From contig CAZPEM010000033.1 in NCBI GenBank assembly GCA_964585575.1, forward strand, positions 1-25,302: a DNA stretch of 25,302 nucleotides, written 5' to 3'. The stretch is from UBA4655 sp964585575 (lineage in GTDB: Bacteria; Planctomycetota; Planctomycetia; Pirellulales; UBA1268). Of the stretch, positions 8,971 through 16,431 are shown in pieces (the first letter of the stretch is position 1; the number at the start of each line of letters is the position of its first letter). The translations under genes were made by a program, and so were the position numbers. The notes beneath the pieces are model-generated. The model worked only from the letters and a program-made list of their open reading frames with translations. It made no database searches and was not told the DNA's origin.

Positions 8971-9822
8971 TCAGCCCAGGATCAGCCAGTAGATGCCGGG
9001 CGCGACCGCAAAGAGCAGGGAGATCGAAAGCAGCCCGATCGCGACGACGCGAATGCCCGCGAGGCTCTTCACCCCGAACAGCCGCACCAGGTCGAGGCCC
9101 TGCTGCTCCGCCTGGAAGAAGCGGGACGGGAGCATGAGGAGCCCGCTGGACGCGATGGCCCCGAACACGCCGATGCCGATCAGGCCGCACGCCAGCCAGG
9201 CACGAAATGCATCCGCCGACTGCCTGTGAAACAGCAGTTTCTCGACGATCGAAAGGGCCGTGAAGAAGAGCCCGGCAAGCACCGCAGTCCTCATGGTCCG
9301 TCGCAGCATCTGGCCGCCGCATGAGTCGGGGCGTTTGACGGCCCTGTCGATGCGAATGCGGAGTTCGCAACAGCAATCGGCCCAGGCCCGCACGAGACGG
9401 CCGCTGATCCAGCGTCGCCCCAGTGCCCTGACGAGTTCCGACGGGAAGAAGAGCCGGCCAAGGTAGGTGAACAGGTTCGCGATGGCGACCTTGGTCGCCT
9501 TGTCATGCACCTCCTCGAGCGTTTCGCCGGCCGGCGCCGGCCGATCTTCCACGGCGACGAGTTCCTCGATCGGCCGGTCGTCGATCGTGCCGTCGAGAGC
9601 GACGCGAACCTCTCCCTCGTGCCGAGCCATGCGACACCGTTCGATCCGGGCATGAAGCTTCCAGCCCTCGATCGGCACCTCCGATATCGAGAGCAGATGC
9701 CTCTCGATATCGTCGTGCAGCCAGCCGCAGAGCCGCTCGGAATCGGCCACCTCGTCGGGGGCGGAGAATTCGACGGTGATCTGCCGTCCGCCCTTGCGAC
9801 CGATCGTGGCGACACCGCTCAT
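8971..9822 (-). CDS. Uncharacterised protein with three C-terminal membrane helices
   Basis: A 283-residue protein in two parts. The first ~170 residues are soluble, with GWLHDDIERHLLSISEVPIEGWKLHARIERC and a charged DRPIEELVAVEDRPAPAG loop. The last ~110 hold three hydrophobic segments: TAVLAGLFFTALSIVEKLLF, AWLACGLIGIGVFGAIASSG and VVAIGLLSISLLFAVAPGIYW. A CCCELRIR cluster sits just before the helices. I do not recognise the family. The start is supported by GAGGAG six bases before the ATG. It lies 90 bp after the radical SAM gene and 31 bp before the VOC gene on the same strand, so the three may be one transcript. Confidence 0.8.
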   Translation of the reverse strand: MSGVATIGRKGGRQITVEFSAPDEVADSERLCGWLHDDIERHLLSISEVPIEGWKLHARIERCRMARHEGEVRVALDGTIDDRPIEELVAVEDRPAPAGETLEEVHDKATKVAIANLFTYLGRLFFPSELVRALGRRWISGRLVRAWADCCCELRIRIDRAVKRPDSCGGQMLRRTMRTAVLAGLFFTALSIVEKLLFHRQSADAFRAWLACGLIGIGVFGAIASSGLLMLPSRFFQAEQQGLDLVRLFGVKSLAGIRVVAIGLLSISLLFAVAPGIYWLILG

Positions 9823-9912
9823 GAGAGGCTCCTCGACGAAGATGATATCCGGGAGCGGGTTGTCTGCAGAAAGAGGCGGGCAGGAGACGGGGACGGGGCC
9901 GGTCGGGCCGGT

Positions 9913-11958
9913 TCACGTGCCCCGTCGCTTGGGGCGGTAGCCGACGGACTTCCGCTTGCGCGGCTCGCGGCGGGCACGCGGGCCGCCGCGGATGTGGTCT
10001 CCCGAGGTGGCCTCCGTGAAGGCCTGCGTCGCTTCGCGGCGTTTCCTGTCGATCGCCTCCTTCGGCGGCCGCTCGGGGATCAGGCAGTCGCAGCCGGAGC
10101 CGATGAGGTCGTGTCGGCCGGCCTGCTCGAGTGCGCGACGCACCTCGAAGTAGTTCTCCGGCTTGAAGAACTGCAGCAGCGCCCGCTGCATCCGCCGGTC
10201 CTTGAGCCCCTTGACGACCTTCACGGGCTTCCGGGTCATCGGATCAAGCCCGGTGTGGTACATGCACGCGGCGATGTCGAAGGGGCTCGGAATGAAGTCC
10301 TGCACCTGATCGGGCTTGTAGCTGTTGCGCTTGAGGAACACGGCAAGATCGATCATCTCCTCGACGCCGCTGCCGGGATGGCTCGCGATGAAGTAGGGGA
10401 CGGTGTACTGCTTCTTGCCGACCCGGCGGCTGGCCGCCTTGAAGGCCCGGTCGAACTCGACGTAGTCGTCGGCCGAGGGCTTCTTCATGAGGTCGAGCAC
10501 CTCGGGATCGACGTGCTCGGGGGCCACCTTGAGATGCCCGCCGACGTGGTGGGCGGCGAGCTCCTGGAGGTATTCCGGGTCGCGGCGGGCGAGATCCATC
10601 CGCACGCCGCTGGCGACGAGCACCCGCTTCACGCCTGCGACGCTTCGTGCCTCCTTCATCACCTGGCGGAGCGGGCCGTGGTCGGTGCCCAGAAGTTTGC
10701 AGACGGTCGGGTGCACGCAGGAGAGCCTCCGGCACTTCGCCTCCACCTCGGGCCGCGTGCACCGCATCTGGTACATGTTCGCCGTCGGACCGCCGATGTC
10801 GGACACCGTTCCCTTGAAGCCCGGCTGCGACGCCATGCTGCGAATCTCGGCGAGGATCGATTGCTTCGAACGGCTCTGGATGATCCGTCCCTCGTGGGCC
10901 GTGATCGAGCAAAACGTGCAGCCGCCGAAGCAGCCCCGCATGATCTGCACGCTCGTCTCCACCACCTCGAAGGCCGGGATCCTCGCACCGCCGTAGGACG
11001 GGTGCGGCCGCCGCGTGAACGGGATCGAGTAGACGGCGTCCATCTCCGATTCCTCGAGCGGCAGCGCCGGCGGGTTCACCACGACCGCCTCCCGTCCGTG
11101 CCGCTGCACGAGCCGCTTCGCGTTGTGGGGATTCGTCTCGAGGTGGGCGATCCGCGTCATCTCGCAGAAGGCGATCTTGTCGCGGGCGACCGTTTCATGA
11201 TCGGGCAGATCGATCGTGCCGGTGCCGCAGGGGCCGGGGCCTGCCGGCGGTTCCTCGCTCGCCCCGAGCCGGTAGGCCACGCCCCGAAGATCGCGGAGAT
11301 CCTTCACCGTTTTGCCCGTTGCGAGTCCGCGGGCGATCTCGAGCACCGTCCGCTCCCCCATGCCGAAGACGACGAGATCGGCCTTTGAATCCATCAGGAT
11401 CGATCGGCGGACGGAATCGCTCCAGTAGTCGTAGTGGGCCAGCCTGCGCAGGCTCGCCTCGACGCCTCCGGCCACGACCGGCACTCCGGGAAACGCCTCG
11501 CGGGACCGCTGGCAGTAGGCGAGCGTCGCCCGGTCGGGCCGCCGGCCGATCTCGCCGTTCGGCGAGTAGGCGTCGTCGTTCCGCACCTTCCGGTTGGCCG
11601 TGTAGTGGTTGATCATCGAGTCCATGTTGCCGGCGGAGATGCCGTAGAACAGCCGCGGCCGGCCCAGGGCCCGCCACGCCTCGCAGGAGTGCCAGTCGGG
11701 CTGGGCGAGCACGGCCACGCGGAATCCGGCTGCCTCGAGCAGCCTCGCGATCAGGCCGTTGGCAAAGCTCGGATGGTCCACGTGCGCATCGCCGCTGACG
11801 AGCACGACGTCGACCTCGTCCCAGCCACGGGCCGCGATCTCCTCCCGTGACATCGGCAGCGGCTCCCTGCCACAGCGGGAGGCGTCGAGTCCCAGCGGCC
11901 GCTCGCCGACGGCTCGCGGCGGAGGCGTCTCCAGAATCGGAAGTTCGCTGCGTGGCAT
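9913..11958 (-). CDS. ygiQ: YgiQ-family radical SAM protein
   Basis: A 681-residue UPF0313/YgiQ protein. The family binds a [4Fe-4S] cluster and S-adenosylmethionine. Its reaction is unknown to me. The cluster motif is CFGGCTFC (Cys343, Cys347, Cys350), preceded by RGC-type context VETSVQIMRG. The N-terminal B12-binding-like region shows LPMSREEIAARGWDEVDVV and SGDAHVDHPSF, as in the E. coli protein. Other family stretches visible are GGVEASLRRLAHYDYWSD (164-181) and the long C-terminal HPGSG and GLDPMTRKPV segments. A basic tail (KRKSVGYRPKRRG) ends the protein. The start was set at the ATG before PRSELPI. The frame is open 25 codons upstream through a proline/arginine stretch that looks non-coding. 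It is the first gene of a leftward group and diverges from the PDZ gene. Confidence 0.93.
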   Translation of the reverse strand: MPRSELPILETPPPRAVGERPLGLDASRCGREPLPMSREEIAARGWDEVDVVLVSGDAHVDHPSFANGLIARLLEAAGFRVAVLAQPDWHSCEAWRALGRPRLFYGISAGNMDSMINHYTANRKVRNDDAYSPNGEIGRRPDRATLAYCQRSREAFPGVPVVAGGVEASLRRLAHYDYWSDSVRRSILMDSKADLVVFGMGERTVLEIARGLATGKTVKDLRDLRGVAYRLGASEEPPAGPGPCGTGTIDLPDHETVARDKIAFCEMTRIAHLETNPHNAKRLVQRHGREAVVVNPPALPLEESEMDAVYSIPFTRRPHPSYGGARIPAFEVVETSVQIMRGCFGGCTFCSITAHEGRIIQSRSKQSILAEIRSMASQPGFKGTVSDIGGPTANMYQMRCTRPEVEAKCRRLSCVHPTVCKLLGTDHGPLRQVMKEARSVAGVKRVLVASGVRMDLARRDPEYLQELAAHHVGGHLKVAPEHVDPEVLDLMKKPSADDYVEFDRAFKAASRRVGKKQYTVPYFIASHPGSGVEEMIDLAVFLKRNSYKPDQVQDFIPSPFDIAACMYHTGLDPMTRKPVKVVKGLKDRRMQRALLQFFKPENYFEVRRALEQAGRHDLIGSGCDCLIPERPPKEAIDRKRREATQAFTEATSGDHIRGGPRARREPRKRKSVGYRPKRRGT

Positions 11959-12101
11959 CTCGGTAAGGCGAGGAATTGGATCGGGAGGACGCGGAATCGG
12001 GCGGGAAGGGGCCGGCGAACGCGGCCGCCTCAAGTGTATCCCCGACTGTATCGACGGGCAGGACGTGCTCGAAAAGGAGTTCGTGTCGTATACTCCCTCT
12101 C

Positions 12102-13073
12102 ATGCGAAGGCCTTACTCGCTTCTCGTCGTCCTCGTTGTCGGGGTCCTCGTTGACGGGGCTGTCGGGTCGCCCGCGTTCGGGCAGCCGGCGTCGACCGCT
12201 CCGTCGGCCGACACGATCCGTGCGTGGATCGAGCAGCTCGCCTCCCCGCAGTTTTCCCAGCGGGAGGCGGCGAGTCGGGGGCTGGCCGCAGCCGGTTCGG
12301 ATGCCGTGGCCCCCCTCGCCGCCGCCGCGATCGGCCCGGATCTCGAGGCGAGCAGCAGGGCGATCGAGATCCTGGGCGGCTTCATGGCGTCGGAAGAACC
12401 CCGGCTTGCCGGTGCGGCCGAGAAGGCGATCGAGTCGCTCGTGGACGGCCCTGACGGCCCGGCCCAGCAGATGTCGAGGGCCGCGCTCGACTTCCACAAC
12501 GTCGGCCTCGCCAAAGAAGCGATGGAGCGGATCGAGTCGCTCGGTGGCCGGATCCTGCCGATCGGTCAGGGTGGCTTGCAGGTGCTGATCAACTCCTCGT
12601 GGCGCGGCACCGCGGACGATTTTCGGTATCTCTCGCGGCTTCGGGGCGCGGTTCACGTCAGCATCCACGGCGTGAAGCTCGACGCGTCGGCGCCCCGGTT
12701 CCTCGCCCGGCTCCGCGGCGTGCAGCGGCTCGAACTCTACGGGACCGGCCTGTCGGACGAGGCGGTCGCCGCGCTGCAGCGGTCGTTTCCGGAGGCGAGG
12801 GTGGACGCCCGCCGGGGCGGAAAGCTCGGCGTGGGCGGGCAGCCGATGGTGGGGCCCTGTCTCATCAACCACATCGAGGACGGCTCGGCGGCGGCCGAGG
12901 CCGGGCTCGCCGTGGGCGACATCGTTCTGGAGATCAACGGCGAGGCGGTCGCCAGCTTCGACGAACTGACGTCGACCGTCGGGCAGCACGGCGCCGGCGA
13001 AACGATCGACCTGAAGATCCAGCGAGGCGATTCGCAGATGGTCCGGCAGGTGAAGCTCGGAGGCTGGCGGTGA
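12102..13073 (+). CDS. Exported HEAT / LRR / PDZ protein
   Basis: A 323-residue protein with three recognisable parts. Residues 1-28 are a signal peptide (basic MRRP, hydrophobic LLVVLVVGVLV, then AFG). Residues about 36-115 contain HEAT-like helices (ASPQFSQREAASRGLAAAG, then GPDLEASSRAIEILGG). Residues about 165-235 hold leucine-rich-repeat-like units (LRGVQRLELYGTGLSDEAVAAL). Residues about 250-320 are a PDZ domain, with HIEDGSAAAEAGLAVGDIVL and EINGEAV. PDZ domains bind peptide C-termini. There is no protease domain here. This architecture is common among planctomycetal exported proteins, but the function is unknown. The start ATG precedes RRPYSLL and its ribosome-binding site is unclear (AAAAGGAG is over 20 bases away). 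It ends 3 bp before the APS kinase start. Confidence 0.82.
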   Translation: MRRPYSLLVVLVVGVLVDGAVGSPAFGQPASTAPSADTIRAWIEQLASPQFSQREAASRGLAAAGSDAVAPLAAAAIGPDLEASSRAIEILGGFMASEEPRLAGAAEKAIESLVDGPDGPAQQMSRAALDFHNVGLAKEAMERIESLGGRILPIGQGGLQVLINSSWRGTADDFRYLSRLRGAVHVSIHGVKLDASAPRFLARLRGVQRLELYGTGLSDEAVAALQRSFPEARVDARRGGKLGVGGQPMVGPCLINHIEDGSAAAEAGLAVGDIVLEINGEAVASFDELTSTVGQHGAGETIDLKIQRGDSQMVRQVKLGGWR

Positions 13074-13076
13074 GGC

Positions 13077-13748
13077 ATGGGCGAGAAAGTCGACCTTCAC
13101 TGGCATGCCCCGTCGATAACCCGCGAAGATCGGGAACGCGCGGCGGGCCACTCTGGCTGCGTCGTCTGGTTCACCGGGCTTTCCGGTTGCGGCAAGAGCA
13201 CGATCGCGAACCTCGTCGATCGGATGCTCCATGAGCGAGGCGTGCGAAGCTACGTACTCGACGGCGATAACGTTCGGATGGGGCTCAATGCCGCCCCGGC
13301 GATCCTCGAGGAACGGCACGGCGGCGAGTTTGCTAGGCGGTTCGGGCTGACGTTCGCCCCGCAGGACCGCGAGGAAAACATCCGTCGGATCGGTGCCGTG
13401 GCCGCCCTGTTCGCCGACGCGGGAATCGTGACCCTCGCCGCGTTCGTGAGCCCCTACCGCCGCGATCGGGAACTTGTCAGGCAGCAGCTCCGCGACGGGG
13501 ACTTCGTCGAGGTCCACGTGAACGCCCCGCTCTCCGTATGCGAAGGACGCGACCCGAAAGGCCTCTACCGAAAGGCCCGGGCCGGGCAACTCACGGGCTT
13601 CACCGGCATCGACGCGCCCTACGAGGAGCCGCTTGACCCGGAGATCATGGTCGATTCGGCGGCGAAGCCGGCCTACGACCTCGCCCGGGAAGTGATCGCC
13701 TGGCTGGAGCGGGCCGGGAAGCTGCCGCTCACTTCCGGATCCCGATGA
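13077..13748 (+). CDS. cysC: Adenylyl-sulfate (APS) kinase
   Basis: Phosphorylates adenosine 5'-phosphosulfate with ATP to PAPS, for sulfate assimilation or sulfation. It has 223 residues. The P-loop is GLSGCGKST (34-42), followed by YVLDGDNVR (59-67), then ENIRRIGAVA (100-109), AFVSPYRRDRE (122-132), and EVHVNAPLSVCEGRDPKGLYRKAR, which ends at 168. In common CysC proteins DGDNVRxGLN is followed within a few residues by the DR-x-ENIRR segment. Here about 14-18 extra residues (AAPAILEERHGGEFARRF) lie between them, in the substrate-lid region. The start ATG is three bases after the PDZ gene's stop, so the two are translationally linked. No sulfate adenylyltransferase is adjacent. The gene ends overlapping the convergent VOC gene by 20 bp. 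Confidence 0.94.
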   Translation: MGEKVDLHWHAPSITREDRERAAGHSGCVVWFTGLSGCGKSTIANLVDRMLHERGVRSYVLDGDNVRMGLNAAPAILEERHGGEFARRFGLTFAPQDREENIRRIGAVAALFADAGIVTLAAFVSPYRRDRELVRQQLRDGDFVEVHVNAPLSVCEGRDPKGLYRKARAGQLTGFTGIDAPYEEPLDPEIMVDSAAKPAYDLAREVIAWLERAGKLPLTSGSR

Positions 13749-14271
13749 GCTCCACGATGTTGCCGTCGGGATCGCGGACGCACGTCAGATGCACTCCGGC
13801 CGGAGCCAGGGACGTCGGGAGATCGACCGGACCCTTGCCGAGGGGCTGAACGCCGAGCTTCGCGAGCCGCGTGAGGGCGGCGTCGGTGTCGGCGACGAAG
13901 ATCGTGAGATAGCGGAAGCCGGTGTGCGAGTGGATGAACTCGGAATCGCCGGTGCGCGGCGAAGTGTTCCGCACCTGCATGAGCTTCAGCTTCGTCGCCG
14001 TCTCTCCCTCGCCGAGCACAAGTACCCGCACCGAAAGCGGCTTTCCGTCGGTGAGGCCGGCGTCGGAGGCGATCGTCGCCGGAACATCGAAGCCCCTCTC
14101 TTCTCGGAAGCCGACACCCTCGGTGTAGAACCGGACGCTCGCCTCGATGTCGGTCACCACCGTCCCGATGTCGATGGTGGTGCGGGTGAATTTTCCCGGC
14201 TCGGCGGCACTGGCCTGTGGGATGGCGTTCGCGATGGCGATGGCGGCGAAGGCAGCGAAAAACGGTCGCAT
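13729..14271 (-). CDS. Exported VOC (glyoxalase-fold) protein
   Basis: A 180-residue protein. It has an N-terminal signal peptide (MRPFFAAFAAIAIANAIPQASA, cleavage likely after ASA) and a vicinal-oxygen-chelate fold. The first module is TTIDIGTVVTDIEASVRFYTEG. The second is GFRYLTIFVADTDAALTRLAKLG, ending in CVRDPDGNIVELIG, whose Glu sits at the usual metal-ligand position. Export of a VOC protein is less common than the cytosolic form at 8592-8939, so the two are not simple duplicates. The start is well supported: GAGGAG eight bases before the ATG. Substrate unknown. It converges on cysC with a 20-bp overlap of coding ends. Upstream lies gap 2. Confidence 0.88.
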   Translation of the reverse strand: MRPFFAAFAAIAIANAIPQASAAEPGKFTRTTIDIGTVVTDIEASVRFYTEGVGFREERGFDVPATIASDAGLTDGKPLSVRVLVLGEGETATKLKLMQVRNTSPRTGDSEFIHSHTGFRYLTIFVADTDAALTRLAKLGVQPLGKGPVDLPTSLAPAGVHLTCVRDPDGNIVELIGIRK

Positions 14272-14518
14272 GAAAGCGTCTCCTCGTGGGTATTCCAAGA
14301 ATAGCCGAAACGAGCGATCGTGCGCGTGGTTCGGCCGCGGGGTGGCAAACGCCTCGCCGCGCCAAGCAAAGTCGCTCGCGCCCAGCCCNNNNNNNNNNNN
14401 NNNNNNNNNNNNNNNNNNNNNNNNNNNNNNNNNNNNNNNNNNNNNNNNNNNNNNNNNNNNNNNNNNNNNNNNNNNNNNNNNNNNNNNNAACTGAGTCAAG
14501 CAACCCAGCGTCAAGCAA
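14272..14518. other. Intergenic region containing assembly gap 2 (100 N at 14389-14488)
   Basis: Between the VOC gene start and the rpoD stop. The 117 bases left of the gap hold the VOC ribosome-binding site and no gene that I can see. The 30 bases right of it (14489-14518) carry a short repeat, CTGAGTCAAGCAACCC, with a second partial copy at 15-base spacing. The gap thus opens directly onto repetitive DNA. A small gene hidden in the gap cannot be excluded. Confidence 0.85.
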
Positions 14519-14520
14519 CT
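14491..14520. repeat. Short tandem repeat just downstream of rpoD, running into the gap
   Basis: TCAAGCAAC occurs at 14496 and again at 14511, a 15-base period, the second copy touching the rpoD stop codon. The unit CTGAGTCAAGCAACCC differs from the repeat at 16205-16221 upstream of rpoD by one substitution and one indel, so both belong to one family. More copies may lie in gap 2. Confidence 0.55.
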
Positions 14521-16117
14521 AATCGAGGAAGCCGGAAAGCTCTTCGCTGCGGGCCGGGGCCTGCAGTTTGCGGACGGCCTTCGCCTCGATCTGGCGAATC
14601 CGCTCGCGGGTGACCTTGAAGATGTGGCCGACCTCCTCGAGCGTGTAGCTGTAGCCGTCGCCCAGGCCGTAGCGGAGCTTGATGATCTCGCGCTCGCGGT
14701 AGGAGAGGCTCTTCAGGACCTTGGCAATCCGGTTGCGGAGCATCTCCTGCGCGGCGCCGACGGCCGGGTTCTCGGCACCGCTATCGGGCAGAAGGTCGCC
14801 GAAGTGGCTGTCCTCGCTGTTGCCGACCGGGCGGTCGAGGCTGATGGGGTAGCGGCTCATCGCCGAAACCCGACGGGTCTCGTCGATGGGGGTTCCGGCG
14901 CGGGCGGCGATCTCCTCGATCGTCGGCTCGCGGCCGTATTCCTGGAGGAGCTGTCGAGCGACGTTCCGGACGCGGCTCATCGTCTCGACCATGTGCACGG
15001 GGATGCGGATCGTGCGGCTCTGGTCGGCCACGGCACGGGTGATCGCCTGACGGATCCACCACGTCGCGTAGGTGCAGAACTTGAAGCCGCGGCGATATTC
15101 GAACTTGTCGACCGCCCGCATCAGGCCCGCGTTGCCCTCCTGGATGAGGTCGAGGAACGACAGCCCGCGGTTGCGGTACTTCTTCGCGATCGACACCACG
15201 AGGCGGAGGTTGCCCTCCGACAGTCCCCGCTTCGCCTTTTGGTACTTCGTGTAGATCTGCTTGATCTCAGCAACCCGCCGCTTGAGGCTCCGGGGCGTCT
15301 CCTGGCAGGCCTTCAAGATCGCGCGGTACTCGTTCACCATGCCCTGCCGCGCGCTCGGCGGCTGCTTCGTCCGCTTGTGGGCTTCGATCTTCGACTTGAG
15401 CTCGTCGAGACGGCGGACGAAGTCCTCGAGCGTCGGGATCGCGGCCTCGATCCTCTGGGTACGCAGGCCGAGCTCCTCGACGAGCCTGACGCAGCGGCGG
15501 CGACGTCGGCCGAGCCGTGCCCATGCCTCCCTCCGCTCCGCCATCTTCCGCTTCTTCGACAGCGCGATCCGGTAGTCGGCCCGGTTCTGCTTGAGGAGCA
15601 CCTCGAGCGTTCGGAGATTGTGCGGGAGCCGACCGAGAATCTGATCCTTTTCCAGCTTGTCGGTCACGGACACTTGGACCGTGCGGTCGAAGGGCAGTTC
15701 TCCCTTGTGAACCCGAGAGAGGACCTTGAACGCCTGCTGGCAGACATACTCGCATTCGAGCAGCTTCGAGCGGAACGATGCGCGGGTCGTCTCGATCTGA
15801 CGGGCGAGGTGGATCTCCTGGGCGCGGGTGAGCAGCGGGATTTCGCCCATCTGCGTCAAGTACATGCGTACGGGATCGTCCGACCAGTTCTCCGCCTGAT
15901 CGATGAGCACCTCTTCGCCGTCCCCCGACGCCGACTCGATCTCGGTCTCCACCTCGGCCTCCGCCTCGAGTTCGGCGTCCGGGATGACCGTCGTGTCGTC
16001 CCCGAGCAACTCCGCGTCGGCTTCCTCGGCGTCGACCACCTTCTCGGTGAGTTCCTCGACCTCCTGTGGGTTGGCGACAACATCGTCCTCGAGTTCGTCC
16101 AAGAGAGAGTCGTACAA
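14519..16117 (-). CDS. rpoD: Primary RNA polymerase sigma factor (sigma-70)
   Basis: The housekeeping sigma factor, which directs RNA polymerase to -10/-35 promoters. Numbering from the ATG at 16138, 539 codons are open. A very acidic N-terminus without clear region 1.1 (10-85) leads to region 1.2 DDPVRMYLTQMGEIPLLT (87-104), then a basic non-conserved spacer (115-300). Region 2 is LSEGNLRLVVSIAKKYRNRG (306-325), FLDLIQEGN, and FKFCTYATWWIRQAI (352-366). Region 3 follows RTIRIPVHM (375-383). Region 4 is SYREREIIKLRYGLG and VTRERIRQIEAKAVRKL (509-525), with the -35 helix-turn-helix. For the start I prefer the TTG at 16117: AAGGAGG lies exactly six bases upstream of it, while the ATG at 16138 has no ribosome-binding site and would translate that sequence as Arg-Arg. 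The acidic N-terminus suggests lineage-specific sequence. Confidence 0.96.
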   Translation of the reverse strand: MYDSLLDELEDDVVANPQEVEELTEKVVDAEEADAELLGDDTTVIPDAELEAEAEVETEIESASGDGEEVLIDQAENWSDDPVRMYLTQMGEIPLLTRAQEIHLARQIETTRASFRSKLLECEYVCQQAFKVLSRVHKGELPFDRTVQVSVTDKLEKDQILGRLPHNLRTLEVLLKQNRADYRIALSKKRKMAERREAWARLGRRRRRCVRLVEELGLRTQRIEAAIPTLEDFVRRLDELKSKIEAHKRTKQPPSARQGMVNEYRAILKACQETPRSLKRRVAEIKQIYTKYQKAKRGLSEGNLRLVVSIAKKYRNRGLSFLDLIQEGNAGLMRAVDKFEYRRGFKFCTYATWWIRQAITRAVADQSRTIRIPVHMVETMSRVRNVARQLLQEYGREPTIEEIAARAGTPIDETRRVSAMSRYPISLDRPVGNSEDSHFGDLLPDSGAENPAVGAAQEMLRNRIAKVLKSLSYREREIIKLRYGLGDGYSYTLEEVGHIFKVTRERIRQIEAKAVRKLQAPARSEELSGFLD

Positions 16118-16123
16118 GGCAGT

Positions 16124-16130
16124 CCTCCTT
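16124..16130 (-). promoter_or_regulatory. Ribosome-binding site that decides the rpoD start
   Basis: On the minus strand this reads AAGGAGG, followed after six bases by TTG (16117-16115). It is the strongest Shine-Dalgarno sequence near the gene and argues for a TTG start, which would limit translation of the sigma factor. Confidence 0.6.
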
Positions 16131-16138
16131 CGAGTCAT

Positions 16139-16431
16139 TCAACGCCGGGTCATCGATGCCGACAGCCTGTCGGTCGTCAATCCATGCTTCGGCGAAACCA
16201 CAGTCTGATTCAAGCCAACCCTGATTCAAGCCATCCCTGATGCAAGCTTGGTGCGTCGCGGGGCCACGGCGTGGCTCGAGACGGAATTCAGGGCGAACCA
16301 TTATGGGTCCTCGGCCTTCGGAAAGCCAATTTTTTTTCTTGAGAAAATCGTCGAATCGCGGGATATTTTCCCGGTATGTGGTAAAAGATTTCGACCAGTG
16401 AACCTGTGCGGACCTGCGGGGAGTGCGTCTG
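16139..16431. other. Divergent intergenic region, rpoD / zinc-ribbon operon
   Basis: No gene is visible. From left to right it holds three 16-base tandem repeat units (16206-16253), then an AT-rich patch from about 16329 to 16390 with a run of eight T and TTGAGA. Nearby is the small inverted repeat CGGGA-TATTT-TCCCG. In a genome this GC-rich such a patch is a plausible promoter zone for one or both divergent units. TTGAGA followed 19 bases later by TATTTT is a poor but possible sigma-70 promoter for the rightward operon. Confidence 0.45.
16206..16253. repeat. Three tandem 16-base repeats upstream of rpoD
   Basis: Units are TGATTCAAGCCAACCC (16206-16221), TGATTCAAGCCATCCC (16222-16237) and a degenerate TGATGCAAGCTTGGTG (16238-16253). 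The first two differ at one base. The same core (TCAAGC followed by AACCC) recurs downstream of rpoD at 14491-14520. They lie in the rpoD leader or promoter. Confidence 0.65.

Noticed and set aside
9505..11388. Long rightward open frame (over 600 codons) opposite the radical SAM gene
   Set aside because: It is antisense to a gene with clear family motifs, its translation is Arg/His/Leu/Asp-rich and featureless, and such shadows are common in GC-rich DNA. The same applies to long antisense frames opposite pckA (6905-8737), the PDZ/cysC pair (12030-13589), rpoD (14624-16240) and purL (23510-24874).
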